Positions 1 through 9,587 of a DNA stretch of 64,000 nt are shown piece after piece. Where the stretch lies: contig JALCKZ010000001.1 of NCBI GenBank assembly GCA_022647615.1, forward strand, positions 546,178-610,177, written 5' to 3'. A program made the position numbers and the translations under genes. Positions within the stretch are counted from its first letter, which is position 1; every line of letters begins with the position of its first letter. The stretch comes from Bacteroidales bacterium (GTDB taxonomy: Bacteria > Bacteroidota > Bacteroidia > Bacteroidales > UBA932). The notes beneath the pieces were generated by a model that made no database searches, had not been told where the DNA came from, and saw only the letters and a program-made list of their open reading frames with translations.

Positions 1-576
1 AGACAGCGGAGTATTTTTGCTGCTGAATTTCAAAATAGTAGCAGCGCCATTTGAAATTTTAAATAATCTTTGATTTGTTTTTGGAGAACGTAATCCGCCG
101 CACTCTTCTTTGTACGGACCCAACTTTATATAATCAAAAGTTTTACAAAAAGGAGACTTTGACAAAGAGCTGGAATCTATGGAACCTGTTGATGTACGTA
201 AAGATACAGCAGATGTACGTGAAGATACAGCTGATGCATGTGAAGATACAGCGTTTGCTGCATCTGGTAAAGTTGAGCGGCCGGAATACCATCCGGTTTT
301 TATCTTTGGATATTTTGATTTAAGAAAATTTGCAAGCCGCAGAACTTCCTCAGGCTCAGCATCTCCCCCCATGAAGCAAAAGCATGTAATGTCTGCTCCG
401 TATCTTTTCATTAATATCCCGACAGTCTCTTCATTCAATTCATCTCCCCTATCTTCCCACAACCATTTGCTGTGACATCCGGGACATCTGATAGGACATC
501 CGGAAATATTAACTGCCAGGGTAACCTCATCCGGTATCTCCTGGCAGACAATATCATAATTAAAACATTTAAGCAT
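1..576 (-). CDS. nrdG: Anaerobic ribonucleotide reductase activating protein NrdG, 3' end beyond the window
   Basis: Radical-SAM activase that installs the glycyl radical on NrdD. The frame is open from an ATG at 576 (preceded by GAGGA) to position 1 with no stop, giving 192 residues. The 4Fe-4S cluster motif is CPIRCPGC (CX3CX2C) near residue 27, followed by a glycine-rich FMGGD segment near residue 68. It lies 28 bp downstream of nrdD, the usual nrdDG arrangement. Oddity: around residues 106-130 a Ser/Thr/Ala-rich insert made of three 7-residue repeats interrupts the conserved fold, so the protein is longer than the usual ~155-180 residues and is still incomplete here. Identification is firm; the missing C-terminus cannot be judged. 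Confidence 0.93.
   Translation of the reverse strand, partial: MLKCFNYDIVCQEIPDEVTLAVNISGCPIRCPGCHSKWLWEDRGDELNEETVGILMKRYGADITCFCFMGGDAEPEEVLRLANFLKSKYPKIKTGWYSGRSTLPDAANAVSSHASAVSSRTSAVSLRTSTGSIDSSSLSKSPFCKTFDYIKLGPYKEECGGLRSPKTNQRLFKISNGAATILKFSSKNTPLS
191..253. repeat. Three tandem 21-bp repeats inside nrdG
   Basis: Units at 191-211, 212-232 and 233-253 differ from each other by only a few bases. They begin GATGTACGTGAAGATACAGC (+ strand) with small changes. Read on the minus strand each unit adds seven residues of the type SAVSSRT, so copy-number change would keep the nrdG frame. Confidence 0.9.
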
Positions 577-604
577 TCCTCACAATCCTCCAAAGAAAGA
601 GAAA

Positions 605-2824
605 TTATTTCTCTACTGCAACTTTTTCCGCTGCAACTTCCGCATTTCTCTTGGCAGATGTATTCACCTCAGCTGCAGCAGATTCTGCGCTAGATGATGC
701 GTCATCCACAAAGATGCTCTTCTCTATCTCTCCGTTATCTTTTGCATAATATCTTCTTGCAGCCTCTTGCTGACGGGCGGCGGAGAAATTACTGACGCGT
801 TTCATGTAACCGATTACTCTGGTTAAATAATCCAGATTCTTGCTGTGACATTCGGGGCACTCTGTTAAGAAGCGCTTGTCAATATGTCCGCAATCATTGC
901 ACACTGTGTTTGGAATGTTGTAAGTGAAATAGTTACAACCCTCTTTTGCCGCAACAACAAGCAACTGTCTGTACTGAGATTTTGAAAGGTGCTCATCCAA
1001 ATTCATGTGAAGCGCAGAACCTCCGGTAAGATGTTTGATGTATTTTTCTCCGTGCATCTTAAATTTGTCAATGATGTTTAAAGACTGGTCTTCAACAACA
1101 TAGAAGTAACTGTTATAGCAATCTCTTGGAACTTTATATCCGTCCTCCCTGTCCCATTTGGCATGTTTAACTCCAACATTTTCTGCCGGAATCATCTCAC
1201 AGTTAAACATTGTATCCTTTGTGCGATACTTCTTATTATACTTCTCAATCAACCCCAAAACTTGCTGAACAAATGCTGCATAGTATTGATTATCCGTTAT
1301 CTTAATTCCAAGAAACTCAGCAGCTTCTACAAGTCCGTTAATTCCGATTGTCAAATACTGTCTGCTGATATTTATAAAACCTGCATCAAACAAAGGAAGC
1401 ATTCCTTGTTTCTGCAATTCTTTCAAATTTTCATTATAACCCAGCTGAACTTTATGAACGGTATCAACAATATCCTCTAAGAATTCCATGTATTTTTTCC
1501 CGTTCTTTACGGCATACTGAATGCAACGGTTAAGGTTGATAGTCAGCACGCTCTTTGAACCGGTAGATACTCCGCCCGCACCAAGAGTGTAACTAAATCC
1601 GTTATCTTGAATTTCATTTCTAAGTCTGCAGCAGCTTGATAATGAGTCTGCATTATCACTCATGTATGTGAAGAAAGAGTGTCCCTCTGAATACATCTCC
1701 GCTGTAAAGTCCGCCCACTCTTCATCTTTTGCATCTCCATTTTCCGTAAGCAGCGCCATTGTCTCTACAGGGAAAGTAAGAACACTCCTTGTGCGCTCCT
1801 TATTAAACCACTTCATGAATTTTTTCTGAAGCCAGGAAAGAGACTCCCAATCCGGTTTTGTCCCATCAGGAAATCTAAACTCACCAAACAGACTCTCAAA
1901 ATAGTAGCGGTCATAATATGCTACGTTCCAGAATATTGCCTGGAAATTGCGGGCGCCGGCAGGTTGATTAATTGAATAAACAACTTGCTCAAAACAATCC
2001 GTAATAACTTTCTCTATTGTTCTCTTTTTTACGGAAAGATCAACAACTTTATCTGCATGTTTGTAATAATCAGTTCCATATTCCTTGCCCACAAAATAAT
2101 TCATGTACATAAGAAACTCAGGAGTTGCGCACGCACCGCTCAACATGCTGGAAACTATGAACACAAGATTTACAAAACCTCCGCAAAAAGATTTAAGATT
2201 TGTAGGTCTGGAAGAGTTGCCGCCAAGAGAAGTTGTTCCGCTTAACAGCCAAGGATACATGGTTATACTTGCGCAATAATTTGCAAGACTAGTCTCATCA
2301 TTTTTGTAAATAAAATGATTATTAAGAAGACGCATGTACTTGTCTGCAAACTCTTTCCCAAACATATCCTTCAAACGGTCAGTAAGCAATCTTCTGTTCA
2401 AGCGAATAAACCCCGCTTTTGGAATTTCACCAATAAGCGTAGCTATATTTTTCTTCTCAACATTTGCATTTGCATCATACTTGCTCCCCGTTGCAGCGTT
2501 TTCCGCTTTGCAGTAATTAATCAAAAATTCCAATCTGTCGCGAACTTCCCTGTCCTCCGTATGGCTCTGTCTATAAAGCATATATGACTTTGCAGCATCA
2601 AAATACTTCTCTGTCATCAATGCCTTTTCTACCTGATTTTGAATCTCCTCCACATTCATATTGTTGGAAACTCTCACGTGAGAAAGGATAGCTGTTAAAT
2701 CCTCATCTGTTGCAAAAGCTCCTACTGATAAGAACGCCTTGTTAATTGCGTTTTTAATTTTTTCTACAGAAAAATTTTCGCGGTTTCCACCGCGTTTTAC
2801 AATTTGAATTTCCGAACTGCCCAT
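605..2824 (-). CDS. nrdD: Anaerobic ribonucleoside-triphosphate reductase (class III) NrdD
   Basis: Reduces ribonucleoside triphosphates to deoxyribonucleotides under anaerobiosis. The 739-residue protein starts with an ATP-cone (IQIVKRGG..., residues ~6-95), continues with the ten-stranded barrel, and ends with a zinc module (CNDC...CPEC near residues 640-660) and the glycyl-radical loop RVIGYM just after it. ATG at 2824 follows a TAACTTTG box at 2848-2855. nrdG follows 28 bp downstream. Oddity: about 40 residues of Ala/Glu/Ser-rich low-complexity sequence extend beyond the glycyl-radical region, where family members usually stop sooner. The enzyme implies growth without oxygen. Confidence 0.97.
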   Translation of the reverse strand: MGSSEIQIVKRGGNRENFSVEKIKNAINKAFLSVGAFATDEDLTAILSHVRVSNNMNVEEIQNQVEKALMTEKYFDAAKSYMLYRQSHTEDREVRDRLEFLINYCKAENAATGSKYDANANVEKKNIATLIGEIPKAGFIRLNRRLLTDRLKDMFGKEFADKYMRLLNNHFIYKNDETSLANYCASITMYPWLLSGTTSLGGNSSRPTNLKSFCGGFVNLVFIVSSMLSGACATPEFLMYMNYFVGKEYGTDYYKHADKVVDLSVKKRTIEKVITDCFEQVVYSINQPAGARNFQAIFWNVAYYDRYYFESLFGEFRFPDGTKPDWESLSWLQKKFMKWFNKERTRSVLTFPVETMALLTENGDAKDEEWADFTAEMYSEGHSFFTYMSDNADSLSSCCRLRNEIQDNGFSYTLGAGGVSTGSKSVLTINLNRCIQYAVKNGKKYMEFLEDIVDTVHKVQLGYNENLKELQKQGMLPLFDAGFINISRQYLTIGINGLVEAAEFLGIKITDNQYYAAFVQQVLGLIEKYNKKYRTKDTMFNCEMIPAENVGVKHAKWDREDGYKVPRDCYNSYFYVVEDQSLNIIDKFKMHGEKYIKHLTGGSALHMNLDEHLSKSQYRQLLVVAAKEGCNYFTYNIPNTVCNDCGHIDKRFLTECPECHSKNLDYLTRVIGYMKRVSNFSAARQQEAARRYYAKDNGEIEKSIFVDDASSSAESAAAEVNTSAKRNAEVAAEKVAVEK

Positions 2825-2847
2825 GATTTTGTTTAAGTATGCACTCG

Positions 2848-2855
2848 CAAAGTTA
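2848..2855 (-). promoter_or_regulatory. -7 box upstream of nrdDG
   Basis: TAACTTTG on the minus strand matches the Bacteroidota -7 consensus TAnnTTTG and lies 23 bp before the nrdD start. It is divergent from the riboswitch promoter at 2908. Confidence 0.6.
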
Positions 2856-2907
2856 TCGAATATTGACTACGGGTAGTTAACATTTTTTCAACAATAGAAT
2901 ATTTTAT

Positions 2908-2915
2908 TACCTTTG
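2908..2915 (+). promoter_or_regulatory. -7 box of the B12 uptake operon
   Basis: TACCTTTG matches the TAnnTTTG consensus. Transcription would begin a few bases downstream, right at the 5' edge of the cobalamin riboswitch. Confidence 0.65.
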
Positions 2916-2918
2916 CCT

Positions 2919-3062
2919 CCGCAAACGCAACAGGGAACGCTGTGAAAATCGGCGACAGTTTCCGCTGCTGTAAGTTCCATAAAAGTTTTGGTTCTCTTTG
3001 CCACTGGTTATTTACTGGGAAGGCGCCAAGACGGAATAAGTCAGAAGACCGGCATTTGCAAT
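2919..3062 (+). promoter_or_regulatory. Cobalamin (adenosylcobalamin) riboswitch
   Basis: The conserved string of the cobalamin aptamer is present in order: GGGAA at 2933, GTGAAAATC at 2942, the CCGCTGCTGTAA core at 2962-2973, GCCACTGG at 3000-3007, TGGGAAGGC at 3016-3024, and the B12 box AAGTCAGAAGACCGGC at 3038-3053. GCAAAC near 2921 can pair with ATTTGC near 3054 to close the element. It precedes a BtuH/BtuB/BtuG-type locus, exactly where B12 feedback is expected. High B12 should reduce expression, either by sequestering the start of the first gene or by attenuation; which of these I cannot tell. Confidence 0.93.
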
Positions 3063-3118
3063 TGTGCAGTGAATTGTACCTGCGGAAAACGGGAAAAATT
3101 TATCTTATGATTTATTAT

Positions 3119-3967
3119 ATGAAAAAATTATTGCTATGTGCGTGCACTTTGTGCATGCTGCTGAGCTTATGCACTTTACAGAGCTGCAGCAAAAATGATG
3201 ACGAACCTGCTTACAAAGTAGCTACGTTAACTTTTGAATCCATGAAGTCTTCTATGATTGCTTCCGACGAATATGGCACAAACCTTTACGGACAAAAATA
3301 TTATTGGATGGATGACAGCACGGGACTTTGCTCCAAGTGCAACGGAGACCAGTACTATAGCGGCGGAATTGCAGTCTCAAATTTTAACAGAATGGATTTC
3401 TCTTCTATATCAGGTGGCGACTGGTATAAATATCAAATGAATGTTTATTACAAAAACAAAGCAGGTTATCCGGGATATAACAATTCAAAAAATTGCGCCG
3501 TATCTTATGGATACAAGGGGGCATATTCAGAAGGGCCGACTATGTACTTTAGTGATACGGATACCACGCAACGTGTTATAGATCACCTATATATCTGCAA
3601 TACGACTTACGGTTACTACACCTCAATGGTAGATGATGTTTTTGGAGTTGGAAAGAATCCTATGACCGCCGCAAACAAGGGCTGGTTTAAAGTTACATTT
3701 AAAGGAATAGACAAGAACGGCAATACCACAGGTAGCGTAAGTGCTTACCTTGTAGACTTTTACAACACAACAGGCAAGGGCTTTTATTCTGAATGGCAAC
3801 CTGTAGATTTGTCTTCTCTCGGAAAAATCCACACCCTTTACATTGATATGAGCAGTTCAGATACAGGTACTTACGGAATGAATAATGCAGCCTACTTTGC
3901 AATAGACAACATTGCGGTCCGCATAGATAGAGGAACAACGCCAAAAGCAAAAGCCCCTATTTTTTAG
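3119..3967 (+). CDS. btuH: DUF4465 surface lipoprotein, BtuH-like B12-binding protein
   Basis: A 282-residue lipoprotein: MKKLLLC... signal, lipobox LQSC near residue 22, then SKNDDE, an acidic tail typical of Bacteroidota surface lipoprotein export. The body fits the DUF4465 family (SGGIAVSNFN, GDWYKYQMNVY, tyrosine- and glycine-rich). DUF4465 proteins encoded next to BtuB in Bacteroidetes have been described as B12-binding BtuH proteins; that role is inferred here from family and the riboswitch. Start chosen at ATG 3119 because it begins the signal peptide. The in-frame GTG at 2942 lies inside the riboswitch, and ATG 3107 would only add four residues. Confidence 0.85.
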   Translation: MKKLLLCACTLCMLLSLCTLQSCSKNDDEPAYKVATLTFESMKSSMIASDEYGTNLYGQKYYWMDDSTGLCSKCNGDQYYSGGIAVSNFNRMDFSSISGGDWYKYQMNVYYKNKAGYPGYNNSKNCAVSYGYKGAYSEGPTMYFSDTDTTQRVIDHLYICNTTYGYYTSMVDDVFGVGKNPMTAANKGWFKVTFKGIDKNGNTTGSVSAYLVDFYNTTGKGFYSEWQPVDLSSLGKIHTLYIDMSSSDTGTYGMNNAAYFAIDNIAVRIDRGTTPKAKAPIF

Positions 3968-4013
3968 AGAAACAGTTTGTTTGTTTTACAGTTAATTATA
4001 AAAAGGCTTTAGC

Positions 4014-6116
4014 GTGCGGGCTTGCAAACTTTTGATACTGACTCTTTTATTGGTCCCGACAGTTTTATTGTCAAGAACTGCTGCGGCACAGGATAACCAG
4101 CTGCAGTCCAAAAAATTATCAAAGAATTCTTTGGACAGCATGCAGTATCTTCATCCGGCCGTTGTAGTTGCAGACAGAGCTCAGATTAAAATCATTCCCG
4201 CCCAATCTCTGCATGGAAAGGAGTTGGAGAAGCTGAGCGTTCACTCTGTTGCGGATGCTATCAGATATTTTTCCGGAGTTCAAATTAAGGACTACGGAGG
4301 AATAGGCGGACTTAAAACCGTGAATGTCAGAAGTATGGGAAGCCAGCACGTTGGAGTTTTTTATGACGGAATAGAACTGGGAAATGCGCAGAACGGAATT
4401 ATAGACTTGGGGAAATTTTCTCTGGACAACATGGAGTCCGTCTCTCTTTATAACGGACAAAAGAGTTCCATCTTCCAGAGTGCGAAAGATTTTGCCTCCG
4501 CAAGTTCTGTTTATCTTCAAACAAGAATTCCAGTTTTTGAAAATTACTCAGCAGAAAATCTGTCGGGAATAAAAAAATTTAAAGCATCAAATAATTTAAA
4601 AGTGACTTTAAAGGGGGGCTCTTTTGCAACTGTAAATCCATCTGTTTTATGGGAGCACAGACTCTCTGAGAAAGTCAGCAGTTCTTTAAGCGCGGAGTAT
4701 TTATACACCAGCGGACGATATAAATTTACATATAAAAAATCCGGCGGATATGATACAACTCAGTACCGCCATAATGGTGATGTTCACGCACTTAGGGTGG
4801 AGGCTGCATTGTTTGGCAACGGGAGGAACGGAGCCTATTCAGATGACATTGCACGCAGCGCGGAGTGGAGTGTCAAGAGTTATTACTATGATTCCAGGCG
4901 CGGTTATCCGGGAGCATCGGTCAGGCAGGAACCGGGGAAATTTATTAACGCAGACAGGCAGTGGGATAAGAATTTCTTCACGCAAGGTTTGTGGAGAAAA
5001 AATTTCTCCTCTTTTTACGGTTTGATGCTGAAGGGGAAATATTCTTATGACTGGCTTCACTATCTCTCTGACCCTAGGAAAGATGTGAGCACAATGTATG
5101 TGAACAACCACTACAAACAACATGAGCTTTACGCCTCCGCTGCAAATGATTTTAGAATTTTCAAATGGTGGAATGTAAATCTCTCCGCAGATTTGCAATG
5201 GAATAAACTTAATTCAGATATGCTGAATTTTGTCTATCCAAAACGATATAATTTATATGCTGCAGCCGCTACATCCCTGAGATTCAGCAGGGTAAAGGTG
5301 CAGGCCAGCCTGCTCTATAATTACGTAACTGAGGATGTTAAGAGCGGTTACAAGGCAGCAAAGGATAGAAATAAATTTACTCCGGCAGTTATCGCATCTT
5401 ACGCTCCGTTTGATAATATAGATTTAAACTTCCGCGCATTTTATAAAAAGGTTTTCCGCATGCCTACGCTGAATGATTTGTACTATACGTTTGTGGGGAG
5501 CGTAAACTTGGAGCCGGAAGTAGCTGAGCAATACAATGTTGGAGCGGGATACAAGAAAGAGTGGAAGAGCGGTTTTTTAAGAAATATAACGGCAGATGTT
5601 GATGCCTACTACAATGAAATCAACAATAAAATAATTGCAATGCCCGCATCTAACCAATTTAGATGGACAATGGTAAACCTTGGTTACGTGGAGATTAAAG
5701 GGATTGATGCCGCGGCCTCCGGAGAATGTGCAATTGGCAAAGCAAGGATAAATGCAAGATTGACATATACATATCAGAAGGCGCAAGATTTTACAGATAA
5801 AAGCAGCAGCTACTATGGAGGGCAAATTCCTTATGTTCCATGGAACAGCGGTTCTTTAATTCTTGGCGGAACATACAAAGGATGGGAGGCTAATTACAGT
5901 TTCATCTATACCGGAGAACGTTATACTTCCCAGGCAAACACAGTTGAGAATCATGAGCAGCCTTGGTATACCAGCGATTTTTCTATCTCTAAAAGCATTA
6001 AGAATGTGCGACTTACTGCGGAGGTAAATAATATTTTCAATCAGCAATATGAGGTAGTAAGATGCTACCCAATGCCAGGAATTAATTTCAGATTTATTGT
6101 GAGCGTAAGTTTTTAG
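4014..6116 (+). CDS. btuB: TonB-dependent outer-membrane receptor, BtuB-like
   Basis: Imports vitamin B12 across the outer membrane with energy from TonB/ExbBD. The 700-residue protein has a signal peptide (LLILTLLLVPTVLL...AAAQ), a plug domain at ~45-165 (VADAIRYFSGVQIKDYGG, VNVRSMG, GVFYDGIELGNAQNG) and a 22-strand-type barrel ending in an aromatic residue (RFIVSVSF). GTG start at 4014 with AAAAGG about ten bases upstream. It lies 46 bp after the DUF4465 gene and 20 bp before the propeller gene, under the same riboswitch; this context, more than sequence alone, assigns cobalamin as substrate. Confidence 0.9.
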   Translation: MRACKLLILTLLLVPTVLLSRTAAAQDNQLQSKKLSKNSLDSMQYLHPAVVVADRAQIKIIPAQSLHGKELEKLSVHSVADAIRYFSGVQIKDYGGIGGLKTVNVRSMGSQHVGVFYDGIELGNAQNGIIDLGKFSLDNMESVSLYNGQKSSIFQSAKDFASASSVYLQTRIPVFENYSAENLSGIKKFKASNNLKVTLKGGSFATVNPSVLWEHRLSEKVSSSLSAEYLYTSGRYKFTYKKSGGYDTTQYRHNGDVHALRVEAALFGNGRNGAYSDDIARSAEWSVKSYYYDSRRGYPGASVRQEPGKFINADRQWDKNFFTQGLWRKNFSSFYGLMLKGKYSYDWLHYLSDPRKDVSTMYVNNHYKQHELYASAANDFRIFKWWNVNLSADLQWNKLNSDMLNFVYPKRYNLYAAAATSLRFSRVKVQASLLYNYVTEDVKSGYKAAKDRNKFTPAVIASYAPFDNIDLNFRAFYKKVFRMPTLNDLYYTFVGSVNLEPEVAEQYNVGAGYKKEWKSGFLRNITADVDAYYNEINNKIIAMPASNQFRWTMVNLGYVEIKGIDAAASGECAIGKARINARLTYTYQKAQDFTDKSSSYYGGQIPYVPWNSGSLILGGTYKGWEANYSFIYTGERYTSQANTVENHEQPWYTSDFSISKSIKNVRLTAEVNNIFNQQYEVVRCYPMPGINFRFIVSVSF

Positions 6117-6136
6117 AGGACGGAGGAAATAAAAAG

Positions 6137-8227
6137 GTGAAAGATATTTTAAAAACATATTGTAAACATATCCTAGAACATTACTCTTTTGTTATAGTAA
6201 TGCTTTTATTATATGCTTGTTGCACGGCGGTACAAGGTTGCAGAAAGATGGAAGAGATTGTTCCGTCAGCCAACACCCCGGTCACCCCGGGCTATAATGC
6301 AAAAAATATCCAAGGCATTTATCTGCTAAATGAAGGAAATATGGGAAGCAATAAAGCGTCATTGGATTATTTTGATTATCAAAGCGGAACGTATTACAAA
6401 AATATTTTTCCAAGCATAAATCCTACTGTTTCACGTGAACTTGGAGATGTGGGAAATGATATAAAAATTTACGGAGGAAAAATTTACGCTATAATAAATT
6501 GCTCCAACTATCTGGAAGTGATGGATGCCGCCACTGCAAAACACATTACGGCAATTTCAATTCCAAATTGCAGGTACCTGGCTTTTCACGGAGGTTACGC
6601 TTATGTAACTTCTTATGCGGGACCCGTATCAATAAATCCTAATGCCCGCAAAGGATACGTTGCAAAAATAGATACAACCTCTCTTGCAATAACAGACACT
6701 TTAACAGTTGGTTACCAACCCGAACAAATGGTATCTGCCGGGAATAAAATGTATGTGGCAAACTCCGGCGGATACATGGCTCCAAATTATGACAGAACAG
6801 TTTCCGTCATTAATCTGAATAGTTTTAAAATTGAAAATACTATTGACGTTGCAATTAATCTTCACGCAATGCAGGCAGATTCCTATGGAAATGTGTATGT
6901 CTCATCAAGCGGAGATTACAACAGCACCGGATCCGACATTTATGTGATAAATACCGCAAGCGGAAGTGTAACGGGGAGACTTGGGATAGCTTGTTCCGAG
7001 ATGACATTGTGCGGAGATTCTTTATATGTCCTGGGCAATGCTTACAGTTATGCAACAGGCAAGCACACACCATCTTATGAGATTTATAATATAAAAACAA
7101 AACAAAAATCCGGCGGCAATTTTATAACCGATGGGACAGACTCAAAAATTAAAACTCCTTATGGTATTGCGGTAAATCCGGAGACAAGAGAAATTTTTGT
7201 AACGGATGCAGGAGATTATGTAACTCCGGGAACTTTATATTGTTTTACTCCTGCAGGAGTAATGAAATGGAGCGCAACAACCGGAGACATTCCCGCTCAT
7301 ATTGCATTCACCAAGAGCAGATTACAGAGTGTAGGAGAATTAAATCCTGGAGAGGAAAACAGTGCTGCTTACTGCAATAAAGTTTATGAATTCATGCCTG
7401 CGCCGGGACAATTTGTGAATGAAGGTTATTCTGCTTCTACAATGTCAGCCGCCTGTTCTTATGCTTTGAACAGGTTGAAACAAAAAGCGATTGTATCTCT
7501 TGGAGGATTTGGCGGTTACATAATTGCAGGGTTTGACCACGCTGTGCAAAATGATGGAGGTTATAATATTGAGATTCTTGGAAATTCTTTTGACGGTTCT
7601 TCAGAACCCGGAATTGTCTATGTGATGCAAGATGCAAACGGCAACGGCTTGCCTGATGATACATGGTATGAACTTGCAGGGAGCGAATTTTCCAAAGGCA
7701 CTACAAACCGCAAATACTCTGTAACTTATACAAAGCCGGCATCTGCAACCGCAGACATTCCGTGGACAGATTCAGATGGCAAGAGCGGAGTAATTGGACG
7801 CAATACCTATCACTCACAAAATTATTATCCTGCATGGGCAGCTGCAGGTACGGCAACTTATGGCAGCGCTGCGGGAATTGTAAATGTTACGGCTAACTCA
7901 TTGAAGTTTACCGGTACCCGTCTGCCTGACAATAACAAGCAGCTCTCCGCAACCTCATGGGTTAACAGCGCTTTTGAATGGGGATATGCTGATAATTTCA
8001 GTCTGATTGACAGACTTGCAGCTGTTGACCCCGCAAATAATCCTCACGCATTATCACAAGCTAACTACTTCAAAATCAGCAATGCCATAGATACAAGCGG
8101 AAATGCTGTCTCACTTAAATACATAAACTTTGTAAAAGTGCAGACAGGCATCAACTGTCAGGACGGATGGATTGGAGAGGAGAGCACGGAGGTATCTTGT
8201 ATAAAAGATTACAATCTTGTTAAATAA
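6137..8227 (+). CDS. btuG: Beta-propeller surface lipoprotein, BtuG-like, with extra C-terminal domain
   Basis: Probable surface B12 capture protein that caps BtuB. The 696 residues contain a signal sequence with lipobox (VQGC near residue 33, followed by RKMEE, an export-signal-like acidic pair), a YncE/BtuG-like propeller at ~50-400 (repeated GGKIYAIIN, GNKMYVANSGG, YGNVYVSSSGD, GDSLYVLGN strands), and a second domain at ~430-695 (IVSLGGFGGYIIAGFDH, DANGNGLPDDTWYELAGSE) that occurs in Bacteroidota cell-surface proteins. GTG start with GGAGGAAAT upstream, 20 bp after btuB. BtuG is known to bind B12 very tightly in Bacteroides; the role of the C-terminal domain is not known to me. Confidence 0.85.
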   Translation: MKDILKTYCKHILEHYSFVIVMLLLYACCTAVQGCRKMEEIVPSANTPVTPGYNAKNIQGIYLLNEGNMGSNKASLDYFDYQSGTYYKNIFPSINPTVSRELGDVGNDIKIYGGKIYAIINCSNYLEVMDAATAKHITAISIPNCRYLAFHGGYAYVTSYAGPVSINPNARKGYVAKIDTTSLAITDTLTVGYQPEQMVSAGNKMYVANSGGYMAPNYDRTVSVINLNSFKIENTIDVAINLHAMQADSYGNVYVSSSGDYNSTGSDIYVINTASGSVTGRLGIACSEMTLCGDSLYVLGNAYSYATGKHTPSYEIYNIKTKQKSGGNFITDGTDSKIKTPYGIAVNPETREIFVTDAGDYVTPGTLYCFTPAGVMKWSATTGDIPAHIAFTKSRLQSVGELNPGEENSAAYCNKVYEFMPAPGQFVNEGYSASTMSAACSYALNRLKQKAIVSLGGFGGYIIAGFDHAVQNDGGYNIEILGNSFDGSSEPGIVYVMQDANGNGLPDDTWYELAGSEFSKGTTNRKYSVTYTKPASATADIPWTDSDGKSGVIGRNTYHSQNYYPAWAAAGTATYGSAAGIVNVTANSLKFTGTRLPDNNKQLSATSWVNSAFEWGYADNFSLIDRLAAVDPANNPHALSQANYFKISNAIDTSGNAVSLKYINFVKVQTGINCQDGWIGEESTEVSCIKDYNLVK

Positions 8228-8236
8228 AGCACCATT

Positions 8237-8267
8237 GGTCTCCGCAGAATAGCGGGGCCCTCTTTTT
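8237..8267 (+). terminator. Intrinsic terminator of the B12 operon
   Basis: GGTCTCCGC at 8237-8245 pairs with GCGGGGCC at 8252-8259 (eight pairs, one bulged T). CTCTTTTT follows. Confidence 0.7.
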
Positions 8268-8312
8268 GCTTACATTTGTCTGTCGCGATACAATTTGCGG
8301 CAAAACTATAAT

Positions 8313-9509
8313 ATGATTGATATTGCCGAGCGGACCAAAAAGCTCAAATCATATTTTTCCTTTGAAAAGAAAAATACAATTGACGATACTAAAGTAGAAA
8401 TTCTTCCCTTTCATTTTTCTGAAAGATTGGGGAGCGATAGCACTGATTCTCTGCAAGTTGGAATGCCTTCAACAGATTTTTGCACCGATAATGAAACAAA
8501 GATTATAGAGAACAGAGAGTTTGATTTTGTAATTTTCAAACCCGCCGGCAAAAATATCACGGGCGCAGAAGAAGCTAATACAGAAGAGTTTAAAGAGTGC
8601 ATATTGCTGCTGCACGGATTGAATGAACGCTCATGGGAGAAGTATCTCACTTGGGCAGAAGACCTTGCAATTAACTGCAACCGTCCTGTCATTTTATTCC
8701 CGATGGCTTTTCACATGAACAGAACGCCCGCATCTTGGTGTGCGCCAAGGCTTATGATGCCATGGTCATCAAAAAGGAGGGTGCTGTTTGGAGGAATAAG
8801 CAACTCCACTTTCTGCAATGTTGCTCTAAGTTCCCGCCTCTCTCTTTGTCCGGAAAGATTTTATGTATCCGGCAGAGAATCAGTCTATAACATTGCCCAG
8901 CTTGGCAGAGATATCAGGGAGGGAAAAATCCTAAATGACGGGAAAAGAATATTCTCGCAAGATTGCAGAATAGATATTTTTGCCTACTCCGTTGGCGCTT
9001 TGCTGGCGCAGACTGTTCTTATTGCTAATCCTGATGGAAATTTTTCCGACAGCAAACTTTGCACTTTCTGCGGCGGCTCCATTTTTGGAGACATGAACGG
9101 AAGTTCAAAAGATATTGTTGACAGCGAGGCATTTGCAAAGATTCACAATTACTATTGCAATGACTTTGTTAAGACTAGCGGAGACTCAATTCATGAAGCC
9201 TACAAATCTTTAATAACAGTTGACTGCCTTAAGCAAGAGAGAGAATCGTTTTTCACAAAGGCTTGCAACAGAATAAAAATGCTCACTCTTAAAAAAGATA
9301 AAGTCATCCCAACCTTTGGCGCTTTGCACGCTGTCGGGATAAAAAATTCCAACCTAGTAGAAGAGATAGATTTTCCTTTTGAATATTCTCACCAGATTCC
9401 GTTCCCGGCTCCTCACTCTGCATCACTGAGAATGAAAGAGTTGCTGCCGGAAACACTATATAAAAGTTTCAGACGCGTCTTTGACACAGCCGAGAGGTTC
9501 CTTAAATAG
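8313..9509 (+). CDS. Alpha/beta-hydrolase fold protein (DUF6051-like)
   Basis: Probably a cytoplasmic hydrolase of unknown substrate; no signal peptide. The 398 residues show a hydrolase core: LLLHGLNERSWEKYL (oxyanion-hole region, ~residue 92), VILFPMAFHMNR, a nucleophile elbow AYSVGALLA (~residue 225; Ala replaces the first Gly of GxSxG), and a late Asp and His (KKDKVIP, FEYSHQIPFPAPHS). It resembles the DUF6051 family from memory. ATG 8313 is preferred to the in-frame TTG at 8295. It follows the B12 operon terminator and precedes the feoAB promoter, so it is probably transcribed alone. Confidence 0.6.
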   Translation: MIDIAERTKKLKSYFSFEKKNTIDDTKVEILPFHFSERLGSDSTDSLQVGMPSTDFCTDNETKIIENREFDFVIFKPAGKNITGAEEANTEEFKECILLLHGLNERSWEKYLTWAEDLAINCNRPVILFPMAFHMNRTPASWCAPRLMMPWSSKRRVLFGGISNSTFCNVALSSRLSLCPERFYVSGRESVYNIAQLGRDIREGKILNDGKRIFSQDCRIDIFAYSVGALLAQTVLIANPDGNFSDSKLCTFCGGSIFGDMNGSSKDIVDSEAFAKIHNYYCNDFVKTSGDSIHEAYKSLITVDCLKQERESFFTKACNRIKMLTLKKDKVIPTFGALHAVGIKNSNLVEEIDFPFEYSHQIPFPAPHSASLRMKELLPETLYKSFRRVFDTAERFLK

Positions 9510-9553
9510 TTCCCCTATTTTAAGCGGCCCGCCAAAATTGGGTTTATTTTCAC

Positions 9554-9561
9554 TACCTTTG
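9554..9561 (+). promoter_or_regulatory. -7 box upstream of feoAB
   Basis: TACCTTTG matches TAnnTTTG and lies 26 bp before the feoAB ATG. I see no clear Fur box next to it. Confidence 0.55.
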
Positions 9562-9587
9562 CCGTCGGTAAGAGTCAAAGGAAACAG

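Noticed and set aside
2942..3118. In-frame extension of the DUF4465 gene from GTG 2942
   Set aside because: This stretch is the cobalamin riboswitch (the GTG is part of its conserved GTGAAA), and the lipoprotein signal starts at 3119.
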